A stretch of DNA of 64,000 nt, taken from Roseburia intestinalis L1-82 (lineage in GTDB: Bacteria > Bacillota > Clostridia > Lachnospirales > Lachnospiraceae). The position numbers and the translations under genes were made by a program. Below the pieces are notes generated by a model. It was given only the letters and a program-made list of their open reading frames with translations. It was not told where the DNA came from and did no database searches. This document shows, one piece after another, positions 9,562 through 16,925 of the stretch. The first letter of the stretch is position 1; each line of letters starts with the position of its first letter. Where the stretch lies: NCBI RefSeq assembly GCF_900537995.1, contig NZ_LR027880.1, positions 1,372,001-1,436,000 of the forward strand. Direction: 5' to 3'.

Positions 9562-10146
9562 GATTCAATTACAGATAATTGCTCGAATGCAGTGCTTATT
9601 GCTATGCTAATACGCTTTTGTTCTGATAGTGATGGGAGTGCTATGAGCATTGCTCTCAGTGTAAGTGGCTTTAATTCTTTCTGATTAGTAGAACCTTCAC
9701 CCATTTTCTCAAGATTACTTTGATGAGCTTTCATAAATGCATAAAGGAAAAAAGGGTGGATACAACTCCCGCCTCGGATAACTGTAACGTGAGAATCAGG
9801 TACTATCGAAAGTTTTTTATTATCATCATATGCCATATATAATCCAACACGTCCTAATGTTCCTGTTCCTGTTGAGTTGATTACCACATCGCCATTTTGC
9901 ATATATTCATCAGCTGGATAACGCTTTAAGGTATCTTCATCAAGGTATTGTGCCAAACTAATATCAATGCCATTGTTCTTTGTATTGCACTTTTGGGCAA
10001 ATACCAGAACATTACTTTTTTCTATATATTTAGGTGATTTACCTCGTCGGATTTCTTTAGCACAACAATTTTCTAAACGCATCCATGTCCAAGTGTCTGG
10101 TATATCATATAGTATTTCTTCGTCAATACATGACACTTCATTATCG

Positions 10147-10164
10147 ACCTTCTCATAATAAGAG
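10147..10164 (-). repeat. 18-bp inverted repeat C, silent hsdS copy
   Basis: Partner of 8997-9014. It begins target recognition domain 2 of the silent copy (NSYYEKV) and overlaps the end of repeat B, so one locus can recombine with either the expressed gene or the half cassette. Confidence 0.85.
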
Positions 10165-10211
10165 TTATCATCACCTTTAAAGATGACAGATTCTTTCTTA
10201 TCACGCTTGAT
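10154..10211 (-). repeat. 58-bp inverted repeat B, right copy
   Basis: Exact inverted partner of 7470-7527, in the central conserved region of the silent hsdS. Confidence 0.93.
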
Positions 10212-10812
10212 TTTGCCTTGCAGTATCAGTTTTTCTTTCTCTGCACGAATACGCTCCAATAGTACAGAAGCTGGCTCCCCGTTTGGGGCTTGTGGCACAA
10301 GTTTGCCACGAATGGCAAGGTCGAGGATTTTGCTTTTAGCCGTAATAATATTTTTTTGTAAATCTGTTTTTTCTTGCTCAATCACTTCTATGATTTTTAA
10401 AGATTTGTCAATATTATTACCAATCCTATCTTGCTCTTGAGTTGGTGGAATTGGAACAAACACATTAAGTATATTTGCCACTGATAATCCAGGTTGTGCT
10501 GCTCCAGTTGCATACTTATTAAGCCGCAGAGCCTCTAAAATATAATTGCTCCATTTAAAATCAATTCCAACAAACAGGGTTGTAACTACTGCATGTTCTG
10601 TGGCATAGAACTTTCCAGTTGCAACATTAATGTTTCCACACAAAGCACCTTGTCTACCGACAATACTGAAAGTTCCATCTTGATTATATTCATCTACATA
10701 TCCCCTGATTCCATTGCCCCCGAAGCAAGGATAACTTCCCTCAAAATATTCTGATTTTATTTGATCAGCTGGTTTGGATTTTCCGGCTAACATCATACAA
10801 ATATCTCTTAAT

Positions 10813-10906
10813 CTACACCAACACCACCCCTCCGGCACTTCAAATGGTATCTCATCCTCAATGCATTTCACTGTTCCATCCTGGAACTTCTCATAATGCA
10901 AATTAT
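10813..10906 (-). repeat. 94-bp inverted repeat A, right copy
   Basis: Exact inverted partner of 6769-6862. It marks where homology of the silent copy to hsdS begins; everything upstream of it on this strand is unrelated. Confidence 0.95.
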
Positions 10907-10937
10907 TGATATGAGTAATAAGATATTGCCACTGAAA

Positions 10938-11005
10938 ATAAAAAGTGGAGTCCATGCATGGAACTCCACCGACTATGTGCCTCGCAAGCAACATAGCACA
11001 ACCAT
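10938..11005 (-). ncRNA. Small structured RNA, copy B (abiF-associated type)
   Basis: Read on the minus strand this is a roughly 65-base RNA. It begins near the conserved GGTTGTGC box, folds a hairpin with the stem CTATGT/ACATAG (10973-10996) and ends in a GTGGAGT/ACTCCAC-type hairpin (10945-10970) followed by a T-run, an intrinsic terminator. A second copy lies at 12026-12095. The middle stem differs between copies with compensating changes (CTATGT/ACATAG here, CTACGG/CCGTAG there), direct evidence that structure is kept. It lies between the abiF-like gene and the silent hsdS, with its own promoter. Structured RNAs next to abiF genes have been reported; membership of that motif is an inference here. 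Confidence 0.75.
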
Positions 11006-11008
11006 ATG

Positions 11009-11037
11009 TACATAACATCACAGAATAGGGATGTCAA
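11009..11037 (-). promoter_or_regulatory. Promoter of small RNA copy B
   Basis: On the minus strand TTGACA (11032-11037) and TATGTA (11009-11014) are 17 bases apart. The -35 hexamer and the spacing are the same as for copy A. Confidence 0.8.
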
Positions 11038-11059
11038 TGAACTCTTGGTAGATATTTAA

Positions 11060-11998
11060 CTATATTTTTCTGTATCGGCTAATTTTATCCCAGTTAGCAG
11101 GAAACCCCATATGATCAAGCAATTGTTGTTCTGTAAGATGAGGACACTGCTTAAGTACAGATTTTATAAGCTTTGAAAGAGCAGCCTTAAATTGTTTGAA
11201 TTCATCATTACTTATCAGATAGCGTAAAGCTATGACTACTGCGAATAAATCCTGCTTGCCATAAACATAATGATTATGGACTCTTTGTATTTGTAGTTTC
11301 TGGTGTAGCAGAGTATCAGGAATTGTCTCATTGATTTTAAATGAAAACAGGCGCTCTCCATGTGCACACACATTACGGCATTTACCAACAATATTGATAA
11401 ACTGATGCAGCTGCTTCTCTGAAATATGCTGGAAGTTTTTACTGATTTTGGCTCTGATATCAGTAGTTGCATATTGATACATTTTGGAGATTTGTCCAAA
11501 TGTCAAGGCATTGGTTGCAACCCATAATGGCACATTGTGATATGTATTGGCAGAATGCTCAATATAAGCATATTTGCTGGGTAATGAAATCGCTTTTTGT
11601 AATGAGTGAGTCAGGCGGATCAGGTCATGGTGGTTTTTTCGGGTATGATTGTAATTATTTATATCAAGATACATAGATTGCTGTTCTCCATATTTTTCAC
11701 AGAAGTGATAGGAAAACATGGATTTTATATGGCGTTCTACATGAAGAATATATTTCAAAAATATGGTACGCAGTTCTTCATCAAAGTAATAGAAAGCAAC
11801 TAATTCCTCAAAAGTAACACCATGAATATATTTATTTGATGGGGCATGTTTGAAAAGAGATTTGTATCCGCCTATTAGAGAGTAGTAGCTGAGTTCTTCC
11901 AGTTTTTTAGTGGCATATTCATGATCAGGAATAGCAAGCTGTTTATCATATTCAAGAGTATGTAGCTGCTGCTCATAGGTGAGAAAGTTTTTTGCCAT
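11060..11998 (-). CDS. AbiF/AbiD-like abortive infection protein (Abi_2 family, HEPN RNase)
   Basis: 312 residues of the Abi_2 family, phage-abortive-infection proteins related to lactococcal AbiD and AbiF. Visible family hallmarks are the N-terminal YSLIGGYKSLF, the segment GVTFEELVAFYYFDEELR, and the HEPN nuclease motif R-x4-H in KCRNVCAHGERL (Arg 208 to His 213). This predicts an RNA-cleaving toxin acting in the cytoplasm. The start is ATG 11998, preceded by GGAAA; an in-frame extension upstream is rejected because it runs through an RNA hairpin and terminator. A structured small RNA with promoter and terminator lies just upstream and another just downstream. This arrangement suggests an RNA-controlled toxin, like type III toxin-antitoxin pairs. 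Together with the neighbouring restriction system it makes a defence island. Confidence 0.88.
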   Translation of the reverse strand: MAKNFLTYEQQLHTLEYDKQLAIPDHEYATKKLEELSYYSLIGGYKSLFKHAPSNKYIHGVTFEELVAFYYFDEELRTIFLKYILHVERHIKSMFSYHFCEKYGEQQSMYLDINNYNHTRKNHHDLIRLTHSLQKAISLPSKYAYIEHSANTYHNVPLWVATNALTFGQISKMYQYATTDIRAKISKNFQHISEKQLHQFINIVGKCRNVCAHGERLFSFKINETIPDTLLHQKLQIQRVHNHYVYGKQDLFAVVIALRYLISNDEFKQFKAALSKLIKSVLKQCPHLTEQQLLDHMGFPANWDKISRYRKI

Positions 11999-12025
11999 AT
12001 AGTATTTCCTTTCTGAAACAGGCAT

Positions 12026-12095
12026 AAAAAAAGTGGAGTCCACGCATGGAACTCCACCGGCTACGGGCATCACAAGTTTCCGTAGCACAACCACT
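12026..12095 (-). ncRNA. Small structured RNA, copy A, directly upstream of the abiF-like gene
   Basis: On the minus strand, about 70 bases. It has the conserved GTGGTTGTGC box, a hairpin with stem CTACGG/CCGTAG (12061-12085) and a terminator hairpin (12033-12058) followed by seven T, ending 27 bases before the abiF-like start codon. The order RNA, terminator, toxin gene is that of RNA antitoxins: most transcripts would stop after the RNA and a minority would read through into the toxin. Near-identity with copy B except for paired changes in the stem supports a selected structure. Confidence 0.8.
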
Positions 12096-12101
12096 ACGAA
12101 T

Positions 12102-12130
12102 AATATACCATTGGTATCCTGTGATGTCAA
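12102..12130 (-). promoter_or_regulatory. Promoter of small RNA copy A and the abiF-like gene
   Basis: TTGACA (12125-12130) and TATATT (12102-12107) on the minus strand, 17 bases apart: close to consensus. No other promoter is visible between here and the abiF-like gene. Confidence 0.85.
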
Positions 12131-12473
12131 ACAGTATTTTTGGTAGTGGCATTAATAGTTTATGCGTTTCTGTGTGTAATATTCTTACTTTGTTCGGATT
12201 TGGCGTTCAGCCATTTTTCTTTATATTCCAGTGCTTTTTCAGGCTTGTGCCATCTGGCATACAGCATAATATTTGAAAAAAACACAGCATTATCATAACA
12301 AAACATAGTCTGACATCCGCACTCTTACCCATCGCCCCGCCAACAAACTGGAAATATCTACTTGTAGAATCGCACATCATCCTCTGTTACAATGCAGATA
12401 CGTCAAAATGAAACAAGTATGTAATATTTACTTAACAAAAAGTAAATATCTGTAAATGGAGGATTTCTACATA
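12131..12473. other. Gap between the defence island and the NlpC/P60 gene
   Basis: About 340 bases without a convincing gene. A 35-codon frame on the minus strand (12160-12267) has no ribosome site. Overall this looks like an island boundary; no repeat or attachment site is visible. Confidence 0.5.
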
Positions 12474-13790
12474 ATGAAAAAAAGAAACAAGATCGTAGCA
12501 TTTTTACTGGCAGGAGTGATTGCAGCAGGACATGGCAGCGTGGTGTATGCGGCAGGGTATGGAAGTGTGGTGTATGAAGATGTGGCATGGGATCTGTGTG
12601 CGCTGAATGAAGAACGCATGAAACTGGAAGTACAGGAAAAAAATACAGACAATGATGCTGCTGGGAATGACCAAGCAGACATCGAAGAACGTGAATCACC
12701 GCAGAGTACATCTGAATATGCTGATATCGGTATTGCATCCGTGTTAAATTATGTGAATTTACGCGCGGAACCTTCCGTGGAAAGTGAGGCACTCGGAAAG
12801 CTGTACAATAACAGTGCGGCAACGGTGTTGGAAACAGTTTTGGATGAGGCAGGAGAGGAATGGTATCTGGTCAGTTCAGGTTCGGTGGAAAACGCTTATG
12901 TGAAAGCGGAATATGTAAAGGTCGGGGATGAGGATCTGGCGCGGGGTGTCAGCACACGATATGCGACGGTAACGACTACGACGTTGTTTGTGCGTACCGA
13001 ACCGGGAACTGAGGCATCCGTGCTTACCATGCTGCCGGAGGGCGAGGATGTGGTCATCTATGATGCGCTGGATGAGTACGGGTGGTACCGTGTGTCGACG
13101 GAGGAAGGCTTAGGATATGTTTCGGGAGATTATGTGACGGTCCGGACGGAGTTTCGCGTGGCAGAGTCGAAGGAGGAAGAGAAAGAGAGATTAGAGCGAG
13201 AGGAGGCGGAGCGCCAGGCGGCAGCAGCCGCGGCGGAAGCGGCAAGAAAAGCACGCGAAGAGGAAGAGAGAAAGGCAGCGGAAGCAGCGAGAAAGACACA
13301 GGAAGAAGCGGCAAAAGCAATGGCACGGCAGCAGACACAAAATGCGCAACAGGCGCAACAAAAAAATGACAAAGTACAGGGAAGCAGTCAGGGGCAAAGC
13401 AGCAGTTCATTCGGCAGTAATACAACAGCGAAACCGCAAACAGTTTCCAATGGACAGGCAGTCGTGAACTATGCAGCTCAGTTTGTGGGAAATCCCTATG
13501 TTTATGGTGGCAGCAGCCTGACAAACGGAGCGGACTGTTCCGGATTTGTGATGAGCGTATATCAGGCGTTTGGAATCAGTCTGCCCCATTCTTCAAGTGC
13601 ACTGCGCAGTGTTGGATATGGTGTCAGCTTAGACGCGATACAGCCTGGAGATATCGTATGTTACAGCGGACATGTGGGAATTTATGCAGGAAATAATACG
13701 CTGCTTCATGCAAGTTCTCCAAGTACCGGCATCAAGTACACGTCGCCTGTCACCTACCGCGAAATTCTGGCAATAAGAAGGATTTTCTAA
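12474..13790 (+). CDS. Secreted NlpC/P60 cell-wall hydrolase with two SH3 domains
   Basis: 438 residues. An N-terminal signal peptide (KKRNKIVAFLLAGVIAAG) is followed by two bacterial SH3 domains. These contain NYVNLRAEPSVESEALGKL (about 82) and TTLFVRTEPGTEASVLTML (about 165), and would bind the wall. A highly charged Glu/Arg/Ala helix and a Gln/Ser linker (about 225-325) follow. The C-terminal NlpC/P60 endopeptidase has the catalytic Cys in GADCSGFVMS and the His in YSGHVGIYAG. Such enzymes cut peptide bridges of peptidoglycan during growth and daughter-cell separation. ATG 12474 is chosen because GGAGG lies 11 bases upstream and it places the signal peptide at the start. It is monocistronic. 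The repetitive coiled-coil part produces long spurious frames on the other strand. Confidence 0.93.
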   Translation: MKKRNKIVAFLLAGVIAAGHGSVVYAAGYGSVVYEDVAWDLCALNEERMKLEVQEKNTDNDAAGNDQADIEERESPQSTSEYADIGIASVLNYVNLRAEPSVESEALGKLYNNSAATVLETVLDEAGEEWYLVSSGSVENAYVKAEYVKVGDEDLARGVSTRYATVTTTTLFVRTEPGTEASVLTMLPEGEDVVIYDALDEYGWYRVSTEEGLGYVSGDYVTVRTEFRVAESKEEEKERLEREEAERQAAAAAAEAARKAREEEERKAAEAARKTQEEAAKAMARQQTQNAQQAQQKNDKVQGSSQGQSSSSFGSNTTAKPQTVSNGQAVVNYAAQFVGNPYVYGGSSLTNGADCSGFVMSVYQAFGISLPHSSSALRSVGYGVSLDAIQPGDIVCYSGHVGIYAGNNTLLHASSPSTGIKYTSPVTYREILAIRRIF

Positions 13791-14104
13791 TGATCTATGG
13801 GAAAATATGGATGCGCAACCGATTGAAAAAAATTGTGAAGAATTTAAAAATAAAGGTAAAAAAAAGGGTAAATCATGTATTTTTGCACAAGTATAAATAT
13901 GCATTTTTTACAAGAGAGAAAAATACATGTTAAAAATTTGTCATACCGTGTCGAAATAAAATCCAATATTGTCATTTTGCTGATAAATCAAGGAATATCA
14001 GGGATTTTTCATAAATTGACAAATGAAAAAAAATGTGCAATAATCAGCAAACTGATAAGAAAAAATAATGTTTTTTGTTTTCGATGTAGGAAGGAATGAG
14101 TCGA
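13791..14104. other. AT-rich intergenic stretch
   Basis: No supportable gene. The only structure I see is the promoter at 14016-14044 for the HPr-like gene. A 74-codon frame starting at 13875 has unnatural composition and no ribosome site. Confidence 0.5.
14016..14044 (+). promoter_or_regulatory. Probable promoter of the HPr-like gene
   Basis: TTGACA at 14016-14021 and AATAAT at 14039-14044 with a 17-base spacer, about 60 bases before the start codon. Confidence 0.55.
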
Positions 14105-14332
14105 ATGATTGAAAGAAAAATCAAATTATCTGACACAGAGGAAGTAAAGGATTTTGTGAATGCTGCCGGAAAATGTGATTTTGAAATTGATGTATGTTAC
14201 AGCAGAGCAGTCATTGATGCAAAATCTTTGCTTGGAATGCTTTATTTAGGTGTTTGCAAGGAACTTACGATCAAGTATGGCGAAAAGGATGCACGTTTTG
14301 AACAGGTTGTTGGAAAATATGCAATAGCCTGA
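14105..14332 (+). CDS. HPr-like protein lacking the phosphorylatable histidine
   Basis: 75 residues. Length and pattern fit the HPr fold of the sugar phosphotransferase system. The region around regulatory Ser46 is well kept (DAKSLLGMLYLG against the usual NLKSIMGVMSLG). The active-site His15 motif (GxHARPA) is absent; the aligned stretch reads DTEEVKDFVNAAG. This recalls Crh of Bacillus, which has lost His15 but keeps Ser46 and works in carbon catabolite regulation rather than sugar uptake. That parallel is an inference. ATG 14105 is preferred over 14096 because AGGAAGG is 9 bases from the former and almost touches the latter. A terminator follows, so it is a single-gene unit. Confidence 0.75.
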   Translation: MIERKIKLSDTEEVKDFVNAAGKCDFEIDVCYSRAVIDAKSLLGMLYLGVCKELTIKYGEKDARFEQVVGKYAIA

Positions 14333-14399
14333 AGCAGAGATGCTGCCCATAGATCATGATTTATGGGACGATGTATAACAGAAGATAAAGGGATAGATG

Positions 14400-14449
14400 A
14401 AAAGACTGATTTATATATCTGGAAAGGTATGTGGAATCAGTCTTTTTTG
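14400..14449 (+). terminator. Terminator after the HPr-like gene
   Basis: AGACTGATT (14404-14412) pairs with AATCAGTCT (14435-14443), followed by a run of T, just upstream of the helicase gene. Confidence 0.85.
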
Positions 14450-14458
14450 TGCTATAAT
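14450..14458 (+). promoter_or_regulatory. Extended -10 element abutting the helicase start codon
   Basis: TGCTATAAT is an extended -10 (TGnTATAAT). It ends 6 bases before ATG 14465, and no ribosome site precedes that ATG, so transcription would begin at or next to the start codon. The message may be leaderless. Confidence 0.45.
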
Positions 14459-14464
14459 CCATAT

Positions 14465-16918
14465 ATGAGCAAAAAGATTGAAAAGAACGAAAAAGGTGTC
14501 ATAAAAATATCGGTCCGTGATCTGGTCGAATTTATCCTGCGGGAGGGCGATATCGACAACCGCCATGGACGCGGTGCTTCTGCGGAGGCGATGCTTGCCG
14601 GGGGAAGAATCCACAGAAAGATCCAGAAGCGGATGGGCAGCAATTACCATGCGGAGGTTCCACTGAAAATTGCAATCGAGGAAGACGAGTACCAGCTTGT
14701 GATCGAGGGACGTGCGGACGGGATTCTGATCGAGAGCGCGGAGGAAGAGATCACATTTGCGGATAATTTTAATCACATGACGATGCCAGAAGACTGCAAA
14801 GTCACGATCGACGAGATTAAGGGCATGTACATGAAACTTGATCTGTTAGACGATGCGGTCGGTGTACACCGTGCACAGGCGATGTGTTATGCCTATATCT
14901 ATGCCCTGCAGCATGATCTTGCCACTATTTCAGTGCAGATGACGTACTGTAATTTAGATACCGAGGATATCCGGTATTTTCATTATGATTACACGTTTGA
15001 GGAACTTGCGATCTGGTTTGAGAAGCTGATCACCGAGTACAAAAAATGGGCTGATTTTCAGTTCGCATGGAAAAAACTGCGTCAGGCATCCATCAAACCG
15101 CTGCAGTTTCCATTTTCCTACCGGGAAGGGCAGAAGGAATTAGCAGCCGGTGTGTACCGCACGATCAGCAGAAAGAAGAATCTTTTTATCCAGGCGCCGA
15201 CCGGAGCAGGAAAGACAATATCGACCGTGTTTCCGGCGGTCAAGGCGGTTGGGGAGGATTTAGCGGACAAGATCTTTTATCTGACGGCAAAGACGATCAC
15301 AGGGACGGTGGCGCGGGAAGCATTTGAACTTCTGCGTAAAAACGGATATCAGGCAAAAGTGCTTACAATCACGGCAAAAGAAAAGCTGTGCCTGTGTGAG
15401 GAGATGGAGTGCAATCCTGTCAACTGTCCATACGCAAAAGGGCACTACGACAGGGTCAACGATGCAGTTTTTTCGTTGCTGCAAAAGGAAGATATGATCA
15501 CGAGAGAGGTGATCTTAGAACAGGCGAAGGAATACAATGTCTGTCCGTTTGAAATGTGTCTGGATACGGCGACATGGGTGGATGATATCATCTGTGATTA
15601 CAATTATGTATTTGACCCGAATGTCTATCTGAAACGTTTTTTTGCGGATGGTACCACAGGAGATTACATTTTTCTGGTGGATGAGGCGCACAATCTGGTC
15701 GAGCGGAGCCGGGAGATGTACAGTGCCATTATATATAAGGAAGATTTTCTTTTGGCAAAGAAGATTTTAAAGAAATATGGTCAGGCAAAACTGATGCGGG
15801 AACTGGAAAAATGTAACCGCGTACTGCTCTCCTATAAGCGTGAGTGTGAGAAATATGTGATCTATGAATCAATTGGAAATTTTGCGTTTGAGTTAATGAA
15901 CGTGGCGTCGGATCTCGATGAATTTTTACAGAAAGCACCGGAGTTCACGGAGCGGAAAGATTTAAGTGAGTTTTATCTGAATCTGCGCAATTTTTTGAAT
16001 ATTTATGAACTGCTGGATGACCACTATGTCGTTTATGCGGAACACGAGCAGGATGGACGCTTTAAACTCAAATTATACTGTGTGGATCCGTCGAAAAACC
16101 TGCAGGAGCGTATCAACAAAGGGAATGCAACTATTTTCTTTTCCGCGACGCTGCTTCCGGTGGGCTATTATAAGAGCCTGCTCTCGACTGAAACGGATAA
16201 TTATGCAGTTTACGCAAAGACGGCATTCCGGGAAGAACAGAAATTGCTGCTGCTCGGAAATGATGTGAGCAGCAAGTATACCAGACGAAGTGCAGGGGAG
16301 TTTGAGCGGATCGCTTCCTATGTAAAAAAGACGACAGATGCAAAAAAAGGAAATTATATGGTGTTTTTTCCATCCTACAAAATGATGGAGCAGGTCTGCG
16401 ATGTCTTTCTGGAAAAATGCCAGTCAGATCCATCCTGTGAAACGGAAACGTTGATTCAGCAGCCTGGGATGAAAGAAGAAGAAAGAGAGTCTTTTTTACA
16501 GGCATTTTCGGAAGAATTATCGGGAGAGCGGAAAGGATCGCTGGCTGCATTTTGTGTGATGGGCGGTATTTTCGGGGAAGGGATCGACCTGAAAAATGAA
16601 CAGCTGATCGGTGCGATTGTCGTCGGCACGGGACTGCCGCAGATCAGCAATGAGCGGGAGATCCTGATGGGATATTTTGAAAAACGGCTTGGTGTCGGAT
16701 TTGATTATGCCTACCGGTATCCGGGAATGAACAAGGTGTTACAGGCGGCAGGAAGAGTGATACGGACGGTGGAGGATGTCGGAGTCATAGAACTTTTAGA
16801 TGAGCGTTTCCTGCAGAGTGAATACCGTGCGCTGTTCCCAAGAGAATGGGAAAGGCAGACGGTATGCAGGATAGATACGGTGGAAAAGTATTTAGAAGAA
16901 TTCTGGAACCGTTCTTAA
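14465..16918 (+). CDS. PD-(D/E)XK nuclease fused to an iron-sulphur XPD/DinG-like helicase
   Basis: 817 residues. The N-terminal part has the pattern of a RecB/Cas4-type nuclease: GRADG at about 82, DEIKG at about 116 and a following HRAQAMCYAYIYA helix. The rest is a superfamily 2 helicase of the Rad3/XPD/DinG group. It has Walker A APTGAGKT (about 244), a four-cysteine cluster CLCEEMECNPVNCPYAKG (about 310-326) expected to hold a 4Fe-4S cluster, the DEAH box VDEAHNL (about 405) and the C-terminal GRVIRT motif. Such enzymes unwind 5'-tailed DNA in repair. ATG 14465 gives the family N-terminus; an upstream in-frame ATG at 14363 would run through a terminator hairpin. It is convergent with the LysR gene, 7 bases apart. 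Confidence 0.85.
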   Translation: MSKKIEKNEKGVIKISVRDLVEFILREGDIDNRHGRGASAEAMLAGGRIHRKIQKRMGSNYHAEVPLKIAIEEDEYQLVIEGRADGILIESAEEEITFADNFNHMTMPEDCKVTIDEIKGMYMKLDLLDDAVGVHRAQAMCYAYIYALQHDLATISVQMTYCNLDTEDIRYFHYDYTFEELAIWFEKLITEYKKWADFQFAWKKLRQASIKPLQFPFSYREGQKELAAGVYRTISRKKNLFIQAPTGAGKTISTVFPAVKAVGEDLADKIFYLTAKTITGTVAREAFELLRKNGYQAKVLTITAKEKLCLCEEMECNPVNCPYAKGHYDRVNDAVFSLLQKEDMITREVILEQAKEYNVCPFEMCLDTATWVDDIICDYNYVFDPNVYLKRFFADGTTGDYIFLVDEAHNLVERSREMYSAIIYKEDFLLAKKILKKYGQAKLMRELEKCNRVLLSYKRECEKYVIYESIGNFAFELMNVASDLDEFLQKAPEFTERKDLSEFYLNLRNFLNIYELLDDHYVVYAEHEQDGRFKLKLYCVDPSKNLQERINKGNATIFFSATLLPVGYYKSLLSTETDNYAVYAKTAFREEQKLLLLGNDVSSKYTRRSAGEFERIASYVKKTTDAKKGNYMVFFPSYKMMEQVCDVFLEKCQSDPSCETETLIQQPGMKEEERESFLQAFSEELSGERKGSLAAFCVMGGIFGEGIDLKNEQLIGAIVVGTGLPQISNEREILMGYFEKRLGVGFDYAYRYPGMNKVLQAAGRVIRTVEDVGVIELLDERFLQSEYRALFPREWERQTVCRIDTVEKYLEEFWNRS

Positions 16919-16925
16919 GTCTGTG

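Larger units (their letters stand above)
9546..10906 (-). pseudogene. Silent inverted hsdS copy with two target recognition domains
   Basis: About 450 codons of undamaged hsdS on the minus strand, starting inside repeat A at the codons for NLHYEKFQDG. They continue through target recognition domain 1 (different from that of the expressed gene), the central DLAIRGKLVPQAPNGEP repeat, a different target recognition domain 2, and the end ESQLSV. It lacks the first 65 codons of a real hsdS. The frame does run upstream to 11021, but there it crosses a small-RNA terminator hairpin, so I do not count that part as coding. No methylase gene or proper start precedes it. It is a donor that becomes expressed when inversion joins it to the hsdS 5' end at 6.6 kb. 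Confidence 0.9.

Noticed and set aside
10907-11021. In-frame upstream extension of the silent hsdS on the minus strand
   Set aside because: It runs through the terminator hairpin of small RNA copy B, has no ribosome site, and has no match to an hsdS N-terminus.
11999-12130. Upstream extension of the abiF-like frame (GGVPCVDSTF...)
   Set aside because: It is the translated terminator hairpin of small RNA copy A; the same phrase appears in the copy B region. The real start has GGAAA and gives the family N-terminus.
12160-12267. 35-codon frame on the minus strand
   Set aside because: No ribosome site, no recognisable family, too short to support.
13054-13524. 156-codon antisense frame in the NlpC/P60 gene
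   Set aside because: Product of the repetitive Glu/Arg/Ala coding sequence on the other strand.
13875-14099. 74-codon frame before the HPr-like gene
   Set aside because: Unnatural composition, no ribosome site, overlaps the HPr-like promoter.
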